From: an uncultured Kordia sp.
GTDB taxonomy: Bacteria; Bacteroidota; Bacteroidia; Flavobacteriales; Flavobacteriaceae
Direction: 5' to 3'
Assembly: GCA_913054565.1 (NCBI GenBank)
Contig: CAJXHW010000010.1
Span: forward strand, 1-16,030
DNA: 16,030 bases
Shown here in pieces: positions 1 through 8,793 of this stretch. The notes below the pieces were generated by a model. It was not told where the DNA came from. It saw nothing but the letters and a program-made list of their open reading frames with translations, and did not search any database. The translations under genes were made by a program, and so were the position numbers. Every line of letters begins with the position of its first letter. Position 1 is the stretch's first letter.

Positions 1-53
1 GCATACGAGATTACGTACGGTGACTGGAGTTCAGACGTGTGCTCTTCCGATCT
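1..53. other. Untrimmed Illumina TruSeq index adapter (non-biological)
   Basis: Bases 1-11 match the inner part of the Illumina P7 oligonucleotide (GCATACGAGAT). Bases 12-19 (TACGTACG) are an 8-base index, and bases 20-53 match the TruSeq read-2 adapter, which ends in GCTCTTCCGATCT. The reverse complement of the index is CGTACGTA, which I recall as TruSeq index 22. Genomic sequence therefore begins at base 54. This is a library-construction artefact left at a contig end and should be masked. The identification rests on an exact match to a well-known synthetic sequence. Confidence 0.97.
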
Positions 54-103
54 ATTTTAAAACCACATATCGTTTATTAATAACAATTATGTGGTTTTAA
101 AAT
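54..103 (-). terminator. AT-rich hairpin downstream of gyrA, probable terminator
   Basis: Bases 54-69 and 88-103 form a perfect 16-bp inverted repeat with an 18-base loop. The core is ACCACATA/TATGTGGT flanked by A4/T4 runs. It starts 22 bases beyond the gyrA stop codon in the direction of gyrA transcription, where an intrinsic terminator is expected, and the minus-strand transcript would have four U after the GC-containing core. The outer arm ends exactly at the adapter junction, so a snap-back artefact at the end of the sequenced fragment is an alternative. Confidence 0.55.
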
Positions 104-124
104 TCAATTATATTTTTATTGTTT

Positions 125-2644
125 TTATTCTTCTTCCTGTGAACTATTCGTTGCAAGAGTTGTGCCATTTTCATCTAATAAATCATCAGACTCAATATCA
201 TCTTCATCTTCTTGCATTACTTTAGCCACAGCAGCTATAGAGTCTTTCCCTTTGATATTTATCAAACGAACCCCTTGTGTAGCACGCCCCATAACTCGAA
301 GATCTGAAACTGCCATACGAATTGTTAACCCAGATTTATTAATGATCATCAAATCATCTTCATCTGTTACATTTTTAATAGCAACAAGTTCTCCTGTTTT
401 TTCTGTTACAGAAATGGTTTTAACACCTTTCCCCCCACGATTAGTGACTCTATAATCTTCTAAACTTGAACGTTTTCCGTAACCGTTTTCCGATACAACT
501 AAAATGTTACTTTCCATATCATCTACAGCAATCATTCCTACAACCTCATCATCATCATGAGCTAATGTAATCCCTCTAACTCCTGAAGCACCACGACCCA
601 TAGGACGTGTTTTACTTTCTTCAAAACGAATAGATTTACCCGATTTTAACGCTAACATAACTTGACTATTACCAGTTGTTAATTTAGCTTCTAGCAACTC
701 ATCTCCATCCTTAATAGTAATTGCGTTTATTCCGTTTGTTCTTGGTCGTGAATATTGTTCTAATGACGTTTTTTTAACCTGACCTTTCTTGGTCGCCATA
801 ATCACATACTGACTATTGATATACTCTTCATCTTTTAAATCTTGGGTACAGATAAATGCTTTAACTTTATCGTCTTGCTCAATATTTATCAGATTCTGAA
901 TAGCTCGTCCTTTAGACGATTTACTTCCTTCAGGAATTTCATAAACACGCATCCAGAAACACTTTCCTTTTTGTGTAAAGAACAACATGTATTGATGATT
1001 TGTACCTACAAATAAATGCTCTAAGAAATCTTCATTTCTAGTAGAAGATCCTTTTGCTCCAACACCACCTCTATTTTGTTTTTTGTACTCATCTAATGGA
1101 GTACGTTTAATGTAACCAGCGTGAGAAATTGTAATAACAACATTACTATTAGGTATTAAATCTTCAATACTAACATCACCTCCGGCGTAGTTAATTTCTG
1201 AACGACGCTCATCTCCATATTTCTTTTGAACTTCTAGCAATTCATCTTTAATAATTTGCATTCTACGAGGTTCATTAGCAAGAATATCTTTTAAATCTTC
1301 AATAGTTAACATTAATTCATCATACTCTGCACGTAACTTATCTTGTTCTAGTCCAGTTAACTGACGTAAACGCATTTCAACAATTGCACGCGCTTGGATT
1401 TCTGATAAGCTAAAACGCTCAATCAATTTACCTCTCGCCTCTTCTGTGTTTTTAGAACCTCTTATTAAAGCAATAACTTCATCAATGTTGTCAGAAGCGA
1501 TAATTAATCCTTCTAAAATATGAGCGCGTTCTTCTGCTTTATTTAATAGATACTTTGTTCTTCTAATAACAACATCGTGTCTGTGCTCAACAAAATAATG
1601 AATCAACTCTTTCAAGTTTAACATTTGTGGCCTCCCATTTACCAATGCAATGTTATTTACACTAAAAGACGATTGTAATGCTGTGTATTTAAATAATTTA
1701 TTTAAAACGATATTTGGCACAGCATCTCGTTTTAATATATAAACGATACGCATACCTGTTCTATCAGACTCATCTCTAATAGTAGAAATACCTTCTATTT
1801 TTTTATCATTGACTAAATCGGCAGTTTTCTTAATCATATCTGCCTTATTCACTTGATAAGGAATTTCAGATACTATAATACATTCTCTACCTTGAACTTC
1901 TTCAATAACCGCTTTAGCTCTAACAACTATTTTCCCTCTACCTGTTTTAAACGCATCACGAACACCTTCGTACCCGTAAATTATTCCACCGGTAGGAAAA
2001 TCTGGAGCTTTAACGTGTTGCATTAACTCGTCAATCTCTATATCGTTATTTTCAATATAAGCTATAGTTCCATCTACAACTTCTGTTAAGTTATGAGGTG
2101 GCATATTTGTAGCCATTCCTACAGCAATACCTGAAGCACCATTAACTAATAATCCAGGAATACGTGTTGGTAAAACTTTTGGTTCTTTTAATGTATCATC
2201 AAAGTTTAACTGATGATCTACAGTATCTTTATCAATATCTGCTAACATGTCTTCAGAAATTTTACGCATACGAACCTCTGTATAACGCATTGCAGCCGGA
2301 CTATCACCATCTACAGATCCAAAGTTTCCTTGACCGTCAACCAACATGTAACGTAAACTCCATTCTTGTGCCATACGTACCATGGCATCATATACTGATG
2401 TATCACCATGTGGGTGATACTTTCCTAAAACCTCTCCAACAATTCTTGCAGACTTTTTATATGCTTTATTAGAAGCTACACCTAGCTCATGCATACCGAA
2501 AAGTACACGTCTATGAACTGGCTTCATTCCATCTCTAACATCTGGTAAAGCACGTGAAACAATAACCGACATTGAATAATCAATGTAAGCTGATTTCATT
2601 TCATCCTCAATATTAATTGGTATCAGTTTATCTCCGTCTATCAT
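125..2644 (-). CDS. gyrA: DNA gyrase subunit A
   Basis: GyrA is the DNA cleavage-rejoining subunit of the A2B2 type IIA topoisomerase that adds negative supercoils using ATP bound by GyrB. The N-terminal breakage-reunion domain spans roughly residues 8-500 and carries the catalytic tyrosine Tyr121 in AAMRYTE, after the conserved YHPHGD and DGQGNFGS segments. The C-terminal beta-pinwheel that wraps DNA starts near residue 500. Its GyrA-box is QNRGGVG (523-529), a variant of the usual Q-R/K-RGG-R/K-G, and further blade motifs are NRGGKG and GRGASG. The tail after about residue 810 is strongly acidic. The quinolone-determining positions are Thr82 and Asp86, which I recall as the wild-type state in flavobacteria. 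Length (839 aa) is normal for the phylum and distinguishes it from ParC together with the GyrA-box. The ATG at 2644 gives the standard N-terminus. No convincing promoter was found upstream. Confidence 0.97.
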   Translation of the reverse strand: MIDGDKLIPINIEDEMKSAYIDYSMSVIVSRALPDVRDGMKPVHRRVLFGMHELGVASNKAYKKSARIVGEVLGKYHPHGDTSVYDAMVRMAQEWSLRYMLVDGQGNFGSVDGDSPAAMRYTEVRMRKISEDMLADIDKDTVDHQLNFDDTLKEPKVLPTRIPGLLVNGASGIAVGMATNMPPHNLTEVVDGTIAYIENNDIEIDELMQHVKAPDFPTGGIIYGYEGVRDAFKTGRGKIVVRAKAVIEEVQGRECIIVSEIPYQVNKADMIKKTADLVNDKKIEGISTIRDESDRTGMRIVYILKRDAVPNIVLNKLFKYTALQSSFSVNNIALVNGRPQMLNLKELIHYFVEHRHDVVIRRTKYLLNKAEERAHILEGLIIASDNIDEVIALIRGSKNTEEARGKLIERFSLSEIQARAIVEMRLRQLTGLEQDKLRAEYDELMLTIEDLKDILANEPRRMQIIKDELLEVQKKYGDERRSEINYAGGDVSIEDLIPNSNVVITISHAGYIKRTPLDEYKKQNRGGVGAKGSSTRNEDFLEHLFVGTNHQYMLFFTQKGKCFWMRVYEIPEGSKSSKGRAIQNLINIEQDDKVKAFICTQDLKDEEYINSQYVIMATKKGQVKKTSLEQYSRPRTNGINAITIKDGDELLEAKLTTGNSQVMLALKSGKSIRFEESKTRPMGRGASGVRGITLAHDDDEVVGMIAVDDMESNILVVSENGYGKRSSLEDYRVTNRGGKGVKTISVTEKTGELVAIKNVTDEDDLMIINKSGLTIRMAVSDLRVMGRATQGVRLINIKGKDSIAAVAKVMQEDEDDIESDDLLDENGTTLATNSSQEEE

Positions 2645-2817
2645 GTACTAAAATTTATTTTTAACAACGAGCCAATATACATAATTTTAATCTAATATTT
2701 ACGCATACTTCCCCTCGTTTTTACTTGAATTTATTAACAGGTTATTTTACATAAAAAGTTTATAAATTTTACTCCTTTTTCTTTGATATTCTATCTTTAT
2801 TTTGTCAATTAGCAAGG

Positions 2818-2825
2818 TAAGTTTG
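2818..2825 (+). promoter_or_regulatory. Candidate Bacteroidota -7 box for clpC
   Basis: TAAGTTTG fits the TAnnTTTG -7 consensus of Bacteroidota primary sigma factors and lies 70 bases before the clpC start, which would give a leader of about 65 nt. The nearest upstream TTG (2802-2804) is only 13 bases away, short of the usual 17-23, so the -33 element is not convincing. The 251-bp region between the divergent gyrA and clpC shows no other clear signal. Confidence 0.35.
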
Positions 2826-2895
2826 TTTTTTATGACTAATACAGCTCTAAAACCAACTTAATTTTAATAAATTTATAAGATAGTTTACAAAACAT

Positions 2896-5454
2896 ATGGA
2901 TGATAATTTCACACCAAGGGTAAAAGATGTTATTGGATACAGTAAAGAAGAAGCACTACGTTTAGGGCATGACTTTATTGGTACTGAGCACTTAATGCTT
3001 GGTATTTTGCGTGATGGTAATGGAAAAGCTATTGAAATTTTAGATATTTTAAACATCAATTTAAATCACTTAAGAAAAAAAGTTGAAACATTAAGCCCCG
3101 CAAACCCAAACATCGTTTTTGAAGAAGGCAACGAAAAAAAGAATTTACATTTAACTAGACAAGCAGAACGCGCTCTAAAAACTACATTCTTAGAAGCTAA
3201 GCTTTTTAAAAACACGTCAATTAACACAGGACATTTGCTACTGTGTATTTTAAGAAATGACAACGACCCAACAACCAAGCTTCTAAACAAGCTAAAAGTT
3301 ACCTATGATAATGCAAAAGAACATTTTAAAAATATGAACACAAGCAATCAACATATAGACGATTTACATGAGGATGAATTACCAAGAGCAGAGTCATTTC
3401 CAGATGATGAAGGTTTAGGTAGTGAAAATCCAAAAGAAAATCCATTTACTTCTGGAAGCACTGGAAAGTCTGCTAAAAAATCAAACACACCAGTTTTAGA
3501 TAATTTTGGAAGAGACCTCACTGCCATGGCAGAAAACGGAAAATTAGACCCTGTAGTTGGACGTAGTAAAGAAATTGAACGTGTTTCTCAAATATTAAGC
3601 AGACGTAAAAAAAACAACCCTCTTTTAATTGGAGAACCAGGTGTTGGTAAATCTGCAATTGCAGAAGGACTTGCATTACGAATCATACAACGTAAAGTAT
3701 CAAGAATTCTATTCGGCAAACGGGTAGTTACCTTAGACCTTGCTAGCTTGGTTGCAGGCACTAAATACCGTGGACAGTTTGAAGAACGCATGAAAGCTCT
3801 TATGAATGAGCTTGAGAAAAATGATGATGTTATTTTATTTATTGATGAAATACATACCATTGTTGGTGCCGGAGGCGCAACCGGATCATTAGACGCCTCT
3901 AACATGTTTAAACCTGCCTTAGCCCGTGGAGAAATTCAATGTATTGGCGCAACAACTTTAGATGAATACAGAGGTTCTATAGAAAAAGATGGCGCCTTAG
4001 AACGTCGTTTTCAAAAAATAATTATTGAACCAACTAATATTGAGGAAACAATAGAAATATTACACAATATAAAAGGTAAATATGAAGATCATCACCATGT
4101 AACATACACTGACGAAGCTATTGAAGCTTGCGTAAAGCTAACCAACAGATACATGATGGATCGTTTTTTACCTGACAAAGCCATAGATGCTTTAGATGAA
4201 GCCGGATCTAGAATACACATCACAACCATTGAAGTTCCTAAACAAATTATTGAATTAGAGAAGAAACTAGAAGATGTGAGGGCTTTAAAAGTTTTAGTCG
4301 TTAAAAAACAAAAATACGAAGAGGCGGCAAAATTGCGTGATGATGAAAAGAACCTTGAAAAAGAGCTAGAAATCGCACAAGAAAAATGGGAAGAGGACAC
4401 CAAGCTGCATAAAAAAACTGTCACAGAAGATAATGTTGCAGATGTAGTTTCCATGATGACTGGAATTCCTGTTAATAGAGTTGCACAAAACGAAACAAAC
4501 AAACTAGCAGAATTACCAGAACTTATTAAAGGAAAAGTAATTGGCCAAGATAACGCTGTAGCTAAAATTGTTAAAGCAATACAACGTAACAGAATAGGTT
4601 TAAAAGACCCTAACAAACCAATCGGATCTTTTATATTTTTAGGATCAACAGGTGTAGGTAAAACGCAATTAGCAAAAGTACTCTCTAAAGAACTGTTTGA
4701 CTCTAATGAAGCATTGATAAGGTTAGATATGAGTGAATACATGGAAAAATTCACTGTATCTCGTTTAGTTGGCGCACCTCCCGGCTATGTTGGTTATGAA
4801 GAAGGCGGACAACTAACAGAAAAAGTAAGAAGAAAGCCATATTCTGTTGTTTTATTAGACGAAATAGAAAAAGCACACCCAGATGTCTTTAATATGTTAT
4901 TACAGGTTTTAGATGACGGACATTTAACAGATTCTTTAGGTCGAAAAATAGATTTTAGAAATACTATTCTTATTATGACTTCTAATATTGGCGCCAGAAG
5001 ATTACAAGATTTTGGTAGCGGTGTAGGTTTTGGTACAAAAGCAAAAACCGACCAAGAAGACGATGCCGCAAAAGGCGTAATAGAAAACGCTTTAAAGAAA
5101 GCTTTTGCTCCTGAGTTTTTAAATCGTGTTGATGATGTTATCATATTTAATTCTTTAAAAAAAGAAGACATACACAAAATCATAGACATAGAATTGGAAA
5201 AACTTTACAGCAGAATTGGAAACTTAAACTATAATTTAAGTCTGAGTGAAAAAGCTAAAGAATTTATTGCCGACAAAGGCTTTGATAAAAAATATGGCGC
5301 TAGACCTTTAAATAGAGCTCTTCAAAAATATATTGAAGATGCTTTAGCCGAACTAATTATCACTTCTAAAATAAAAGAAGGAGACTCTATTTTTATGGAC
5401 CTCAACAAAAACGGTGATGAAATTGTAATTACAGTAAACAAAAATAAAAAATGA
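2896..5454 (+). CDS. clpC: ATP-dependent Clp protease ATPase subunit ClpC
   Basis: This is a Hsp100/AAA+ unfoldase that feeds substrates into the ClpP peptidase in the cytoplasm. A double Clp_N repeat (about residues 1-145) is followed by a charged linker and two AAA+ modules. The first has Walker A GEPGVGKS (246-253), pore loop GTKYRG (288-293), Walker B ILFIDE (313-318) and arginine finger ERR (369-371). A coiled middle domain follows, containing a UVR-type segment (about 470-490) diagnostic of ClpC rather than ClpA or ClpB. The second module has Walker A GSTGVGKT (583-590), pore loop GYVG (630-633), Walker B VVLLDE (651-656), the ClpP-docking loop VGF (710-712) and sensor-2 GARPLNR (801-807). 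All catalytic residues look intact and 852 aa is typical. It is transcribed away from gyrA and ends in a strong terminator. No McsA/McsB partner genes are in the window, so how it is regulated cannot be seen here. Confidence 0.96.
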   Translation: MDDNFTPRVKDVIGYSKEEALRLGHDFIGTEHLMLGILRDGNGKAIEILDILNINLNHLRKKVETLSPANPNIVFEEGNEKKNLHLTRQAERALKTTFLEAKLFKNTSINTGHLLLCILRNDNDPTTKLLNKLKVTYDNAKEHFKNMNTSNQHIDDLHEDELPRAESFPDDEGLGSENPKENPFTSGSTGKSAKKSNTPVLDNFGRDLTAMAENGKLDPVVGRSKEIERVSQILSRRKKNNPLLIGEPGVGKSAIAEGLALRIIQRKVSRILFGKRVVTLDLASLVAGTKYRGQFEERMKALMNELEKNDDVILFIDEIHTIVGAGGATGSLDASNMFKPALARGEIQCIGATTLDEYRGSIEKDGALERRFQKIIIEPTNIEETIEILHNIKGKYEDHHHVTYTDEAIEACVKLTNRYMMDRFLPDKAIDALDEAGSRIHITTIEVPKQIIELEKKLEDVRALKVLVVKKQKYEEAAKLRDDEKNLEKELEIAQEKWEEDTKLHKKTVTEDNVADVVSMMTGIPVNRVAQNETNKLAELPELIKGKVIGQDNAVAKIVKAIQRNRIGLKDPNKPIGSFIFLGSTGVGKTQLAKVLSKELFDSNEALIRLDMSEYMEKFTVSRLVGAPPGYVGYEEGGQLTEKVRRKPYSVVLLDEIEKAHPDVFNMLLQVLDDGHLTDSLGRKIDFRNTILIMTSNIGARRLQDFGSGVGFGTKAKTDQEDDAAKGVIENALKKAFAPEFLNRVDDVIIFNSLKKEDIHKIIDIELEKLYSRIGNLNYNLSLSEKAKEFIADKGFDKKYGARPLNRALQKYIEDALAELIITSKIKEGDSIFMDLNKNGDEIVITVNKNKK

Positions 5455-5465
5455 TTTAATAGTCC

Positions 5466-5525
5466 TTTTATAACAAACACAAAAAAGCCTACTCTCAAGT
5501 AGGCTTTTTTGTGTTTGTTATAAAA
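5466..5525. terminator. Bidirectional terminator, perfect 28-bp stem
   Basis: Bases 5466-5493 and 5498-5525 are perfect inverted repeats of 28 bp closed by the 4-base loop CTCA. The GC core AGCCTACT/AGTAGGCT is flanked by A6 on the left and T6 on the right, so either strand gives a hairpin followed by a U-run. It lies 11 bases after the clpC stop and 57 bases past the end of the convergent M36 peptidase gene, so it can end both transcripts. The stem continues well beyond the A/T tract into CAAACAC/GTGTTTG, longer than an intrinsic terminator needs. Confidence 0.93.
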
Positions 5526-5532
5526 CTAAAAT

Positions 5533-5559
5533 AGGCACCACTAGCATGATGCCTTTTTT
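5533..5559 (+). terminator. Secondary weak terminator-like hairpin
   Basis: AGGCA (5533-5537) pairs with TGCCT (5550-5554). One mismatch and two more pairs continue inward, and a T6 run follows immediately on the plus strand. It sits just beyond the 28-bp hairpin and could act as a backup for clpC read-through. The stem is short, so the call is tentative. Confidence 0.4.
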
Positions 5560-5582
5560 GATTTTATCAATCAAATTATACT

Positions 5583-8500
5583 TTAATATTTAATAACTTG
5601 TTTAACTGATTTATGCGAATCATCTTCAATACTTAAAATATATGTTCCGCCTGAAAACCCATCGATATCTATAGTAATACTATTGTTATCAATTACAGCC
5701 TTTTTAATACTTCCCGTCAGGTTTCTTCCCATTACATCATACACAGACACATGAGCCGTATTTAATGACGTAGAACTCTTAATTGTAATGATACCACTTG
5801 TAGGATTAGGGAAAATTGAAAGTTTATCAAATTCATTATCGTTTACAGAAAGTGGATTTACTACCCCTTCAACAACAAAATTATCTATTAATGCACCTTC
5901 TTCGGCATATGCATCATCTGCATGATATACAAACCTGAATACTATACTAGACTCCGCAGACCCTGTGCTATCAAAGGCACTTAAAGAATAACTATAGTTA
6001 TGCATAGTACCTACATTTCCTCCAGCAGAATGATTACTTGCATCTGCAGCTTCTCCTGTCCACTGTTTACCTATACAATTAAAACAATCTGAACCATCAG
6101 GTAGTCGAGTACTATTATACCAATCTGGATCTGCTGCAGTTCCTAAAACCGACCAAGAAGACCCACCGTCTGTAGAATATTCCACATATAAGATATCCCA
6201 ATCTTGCTCAATATCAAACGCTAAATCAAACTTAACAAATGTATTTTCTAATACTGATAAATCATAACATTGAGAAACCAAATAAAATTTAGAGGCATCA
6301 CCGTGTATCCCATCTAAATTAGTTCCGTAAACTTTAGACCCACCAGTAACTGCTGTAGTTAGTGATCTTCCTCCTCCTGGCCCATAGGCATCACCTCTTT
6401 CCCAAGTTCCTATTTTACCTCCTAAATCATAAGCTACTAAATTCTCAGCAACAGTCTCAAATGTATTGATAACATTTTCAACACCAGAATCATTTACATT
6501 AACAATAACCGTTGTTGTTGTTGTTACCGGATTAGTTCCTGTAATACTTATTTCATGCGTCCCTCTTGTTAATGAACCATAGTTAAATGGTATTCCTGAA
6601 ACAACTGAACACGAAGCTATATTTCCCGACCAGCTAGCCGCAACATCTGCACCACCATCAATGCTATAGTTATAATCAAATTGTGTTATTGCACTAGTGT
6701 TTAAGTTTGATAACATTAATTGAACAGTTTCTGAACCACATGTATCTGGTGTGACAGTAGCATTTATTGATGCTAATGGCATATCAAATGCCTCTGTTCC
6801 ATCTGTGTTTGAAGCAGGCGAACCTTGATCAGCTGAAGCTCCTAAACCTCTAGCTGCAAAAACTTCCCAAATAAGACATTGATCAACTCCCCCGGTTAAA
6901 GCAACATCAGCTGCTAAAATTGCATCTCTTGAATCAACAAAACCAGAACCACATGGTTGTAACTTTAAGCCATCAAGGACTAATTGCATCACTTTATTAT
7001 TTCCTCCTGTTCCATTATATAAATCTGGGTCATAACCATATTTATCAATATACGCCCATGTTAAATCCCATAACATAGCACACCAAACAGAACCAACACC
7101 ATGAGGCACAGCTTCAATTTTAATATCATCATATGTATGTGGATTAATTCCTGTATTAGTAGAGTATCTATAAGTTCTTATTCCTCCACCATTTACTCCT
7201 TGTCCAATTGCAAAGGTTCCAATACCTCTACCATCAGTAGCTAAATCGCCTGGTTCAATCGTTATCATTAACCCAAACCAATCAGACCAACCTTCACCTT
7301 GTTGTTCGCTACCAGAAAGACACCCGCTATTATTTGGACCACCAGCTAATCTTGTAGAAATTCCATGACCGTATTCATGAGCAATAATTCCATTATCTAA
7401 ATCGCCATCTCTATCAGGGTTTCCTGACGTCCAAAGATACATTTGCATTCTTCCATTACCACCATCAGTAGGTGTACTAAAATTTGCATTATTAGAACCA
7501 CTACCATCTTGCGCTTCAGCTAAAACATAATCACCACCAATACCTCCATTACCATAATTGTTTTCTTGAAAATTACCTGCAGCTTCATCAAAACCATAGC
7601 TATAGTATATATCATGCATCATATTTGTCATGTAGAATACATTTGCTGTATTAGCCGCTAAGTTCTCTGTAGTTGTAGGCGCTTGAGATAAATTTGAAGA
7701 AAAATCAAAAGATAATGATGCCGTACCATCTGGCTCATTACCAATACTAGCGTTATTGTTTCCGCTATCATCATAAGCATGAGTATTATTACCTCTTGTT
7801 ATAGTATATTCCGCTCCAGATACACCATCGGTATCATGCCAACCAAATGGTGAAGCCGTAAGGTTTTCTGGGTCTGTAAGAAGAGTTCGTCCAGCAACAC
7901 CTCCAACGTGATTTGGACTTTCGGCAGGTAAAGCATACACTCTATAGTTTGCACCATCAACCATCACAGATTCAGCCTCTTTAAATAATTCGAATTTAGA
8001 ATCTTCTTCTAACATGTCATGCACAGAGTCACTTGAGTGCACATGTCCTGGCGCACCAAAATTACAGGTAATTACTAAATCGTTATAATCAATAATTTCT
8101 CCTGTTAATGCATCTACTCTTGCACTCCAATTATGCTTTCCATCTAACGCATACAAACTTAAATCCCAAGAAAGCCTCAACACTTCTTCATCTAAAGCAC
8201 TATAAACTAACTTTACAGAAATATCTTCTAAAAAAAGATTTTTTTTATCATAAGTATTTTTATTTCTTTCTGATTTTAAAAGCTTTAAGTCCGTTACCTG
8301 AGGCATCTTAAATTGTGAAGCTACAGTATTAATTGCTTCTAATTGAGTAATTACGGGCGTCTCATAATTAACTTTATTTGCAACATCTTTTACAAATGAA
8401 TTACCGACATAAAAAACTTTATCATTTTTAATTGCAATACTAGATATTGCATTAAAAACAGGGATTCGAGTATGTGGTGGCCGGACATAGATATGTGTTA

Positions 8501-8705
8501 TTTCGGTTTTTTTAGACAAATATTCACTATCAACATATAAGTTTTGAATATCATTACTTGTAATATTCAACTTATGTAGTTTTAAGTAGTCCTTTATTTG
8601 ACCTTCATATTCTGTCTTTTTAAGGTCATCTTGTGCTTTTACATCTGTAGGAATACAACTAAAAAACACTAATAAAAACACTAATTTAATATGTTTTTTT
8701 TTCAT
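5583..8705 (-). CDS. T9SS-secreted M36 (fungalysin-type) zinc metallopeptidase
   Basis: This is a secreted zinc endopeptidase, expected to act extracellularly on proteins. A Lys-rich, hydrophobic signal peptide (about residues 1-24, VKA before Gln25) leads into a propeptide (about 25-210) with the look of an FTP/PepSY-type inhibitory pro-region. The catalytic domain spans about 215-640 and carries zinc-binding HEYGH (443-447), preceded by the Asp-rich DRDGDLDNG, with the third ligand probably Glu471 in GEGWSDWF. After it come a beta-sandwich region (about 645-740), a MAM/jelly-roll-like module (about 745-945, with the DILYVEYSTDGGSSW segment common in such domains), and a type A T9SS sorting domain (about 960-1040: IFPNPTSG, VYDVMGR, GGTYILSI, basic end VKQVIKY). 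That tail predicts export across the outer membrane by the Por machinery with cleavage of the tail. The gene stands alone, converging on clpC. Catalytic and secretion parts look intact; substrate is unknown. Confidence 0.93.
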   Translation of the reverse strand: MKKKHIKLVFLLVFFSCIPTDVKAQDDLKKTEYEGQIKDYLKLHKLNITSNDIQNLYVDSEYLSKKTEITHIYVRPPHTRIPVFNAISSIAIKNDKVFYVGNSFVKDVANKVNYETPVITQLEAINTVASQFKMPQVTDLKLLKSERNKNTYDKKNLFLEDISVKLVYSALDEEVLRLSWDLSLYALDGKHNWSARVDALTGEIIDYNDLVITCNFGAPGHVHSSDSVHDMLEEDSKFELFKEAESVMVDGANYRVYALPAESPNHVGGVAGRTLLTDPENLTASPFGWHDTDGVSGAEYTITRGNNTHAYDDSGNNNASIGNEPDGTASLSFDFSSNLSQAPTTTENLAANTANVFYMTNMMHDIYYSYGFDEAAGNFQENNYGNGGIGGDYVLAEAQDGSGSNNANFSTPTDGGNGRMQMYLWTSGNPDRDGDLDNGIIAHEYGHGISTRLAGGPNNSGCLSGSEQQGEGWSDWFGLMITIEPGDLATDGRGIGTFAIGQGVNGGGIRTYRYSTNTGINPHTYDDIKIEAVPHGVGSVWCAMLWDLTWAYIDKYGYDPDLYNGTGGNNKVMQLVLDGLKLQPCGSGFVDSRDAILAADVALTGGVDQCLIWEVFAARGLGASADQGSPASNTDGTEAFDMPLASINATVTPDTCGSETVQLMLSNLNTSAITQFDYNYSIDGGADVAASWSGNIASCSVVSGIPFNYGSLTRGTHEISITGTNPVTTTTTVIVNVNDSGVENVINTFETVAENLVAYDLGGKIGTWERGDAYGPGGGRSLTTAVTGGSKVYGTNLDGIHGDASKFYLVSQCYDLSVLENTFVKFDLAFDIEQDWDILYVEYSTDGGSSWSVLGTAADPDWYNSTRLPDGSDCFNCIGKQWTGEAADASNHSAGGNVGTMHNYSYSLSAFDSTGSAESSIVFRFVYHADDAYAEEGALIDNFVVEGVVNPLSVNDNEFDKLSIFPNPTSGIITIKSSTSLNTAHVSVYDVMGRNLTGSIKKAVIDNNSITIDIDGFSGGTYILSIEDDSHKSVKQVIKY

Positions 8706-8793
8706 TTTAACGGGTAGTTTTGGGGTTATATGTTTGCTAATATAGTTAATTTAATTAAAACACTACTCCAAGAAAACAACCTCATAATACCTT

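Noticed and set aside
162..455. Open frame on the plus strand opposite the gyrA 3' end, and similar frames opposite the M36, rlmD, PLP-enzyme and S9 genes
   Set aside because: All mirror strongly supported coding genes, and their translations have compositions typical of antisense frames with no recognisable motifs.
2399..2401. GyrA Thr82 where E. coli has Ser83, considered as a quinolone-resistance change
   Set aside because: Thr at this position with Asp86 is, to my knowledge, the wild-type state in flavobacteria; the codon gives no evidence of resistance.
2672..2679. TATATTGG on the minus strand as a gyrA -7 box
   Set aside because: It has one mismatch to TAnnTTTG and no TTG at a suitable distance upstream. 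In DNA this AT-rich the match is not persuasive.
4092..4754. A 220-codon open frame on the minus strand inside clpC
   Set aside because: It lies entirely antisense to well-conserved AAA+ sequence, its product is Ser-rich low-complexity without domains, and no promoter box is associated. It is a shadow of clpC.
6511..6525. (GTT)5 trinucleotide repeat inside the M36 gene
   Set aside because: It encodes a short Thr5 linker between domains. Being in triplets, slippage would keep the frame, so it is not evidence of phase variation.
8729..8736. TATGTTTG on the plus strand between the M36 and permease genes
   Set aside because: It fits the -7 consensus but would drive antisense RNA into the permease gene, lacks a -33 element and has no gene downstream in that direction. 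Probably chance.
8737..8744. TATATTAG on the minus strand as the M36 gene promoter
   Set aside because: It is plausibly placed but has one mismatch, and the nearest TTG is 24 bases away, just outside the usual spacing. Too weak to list as a feature.
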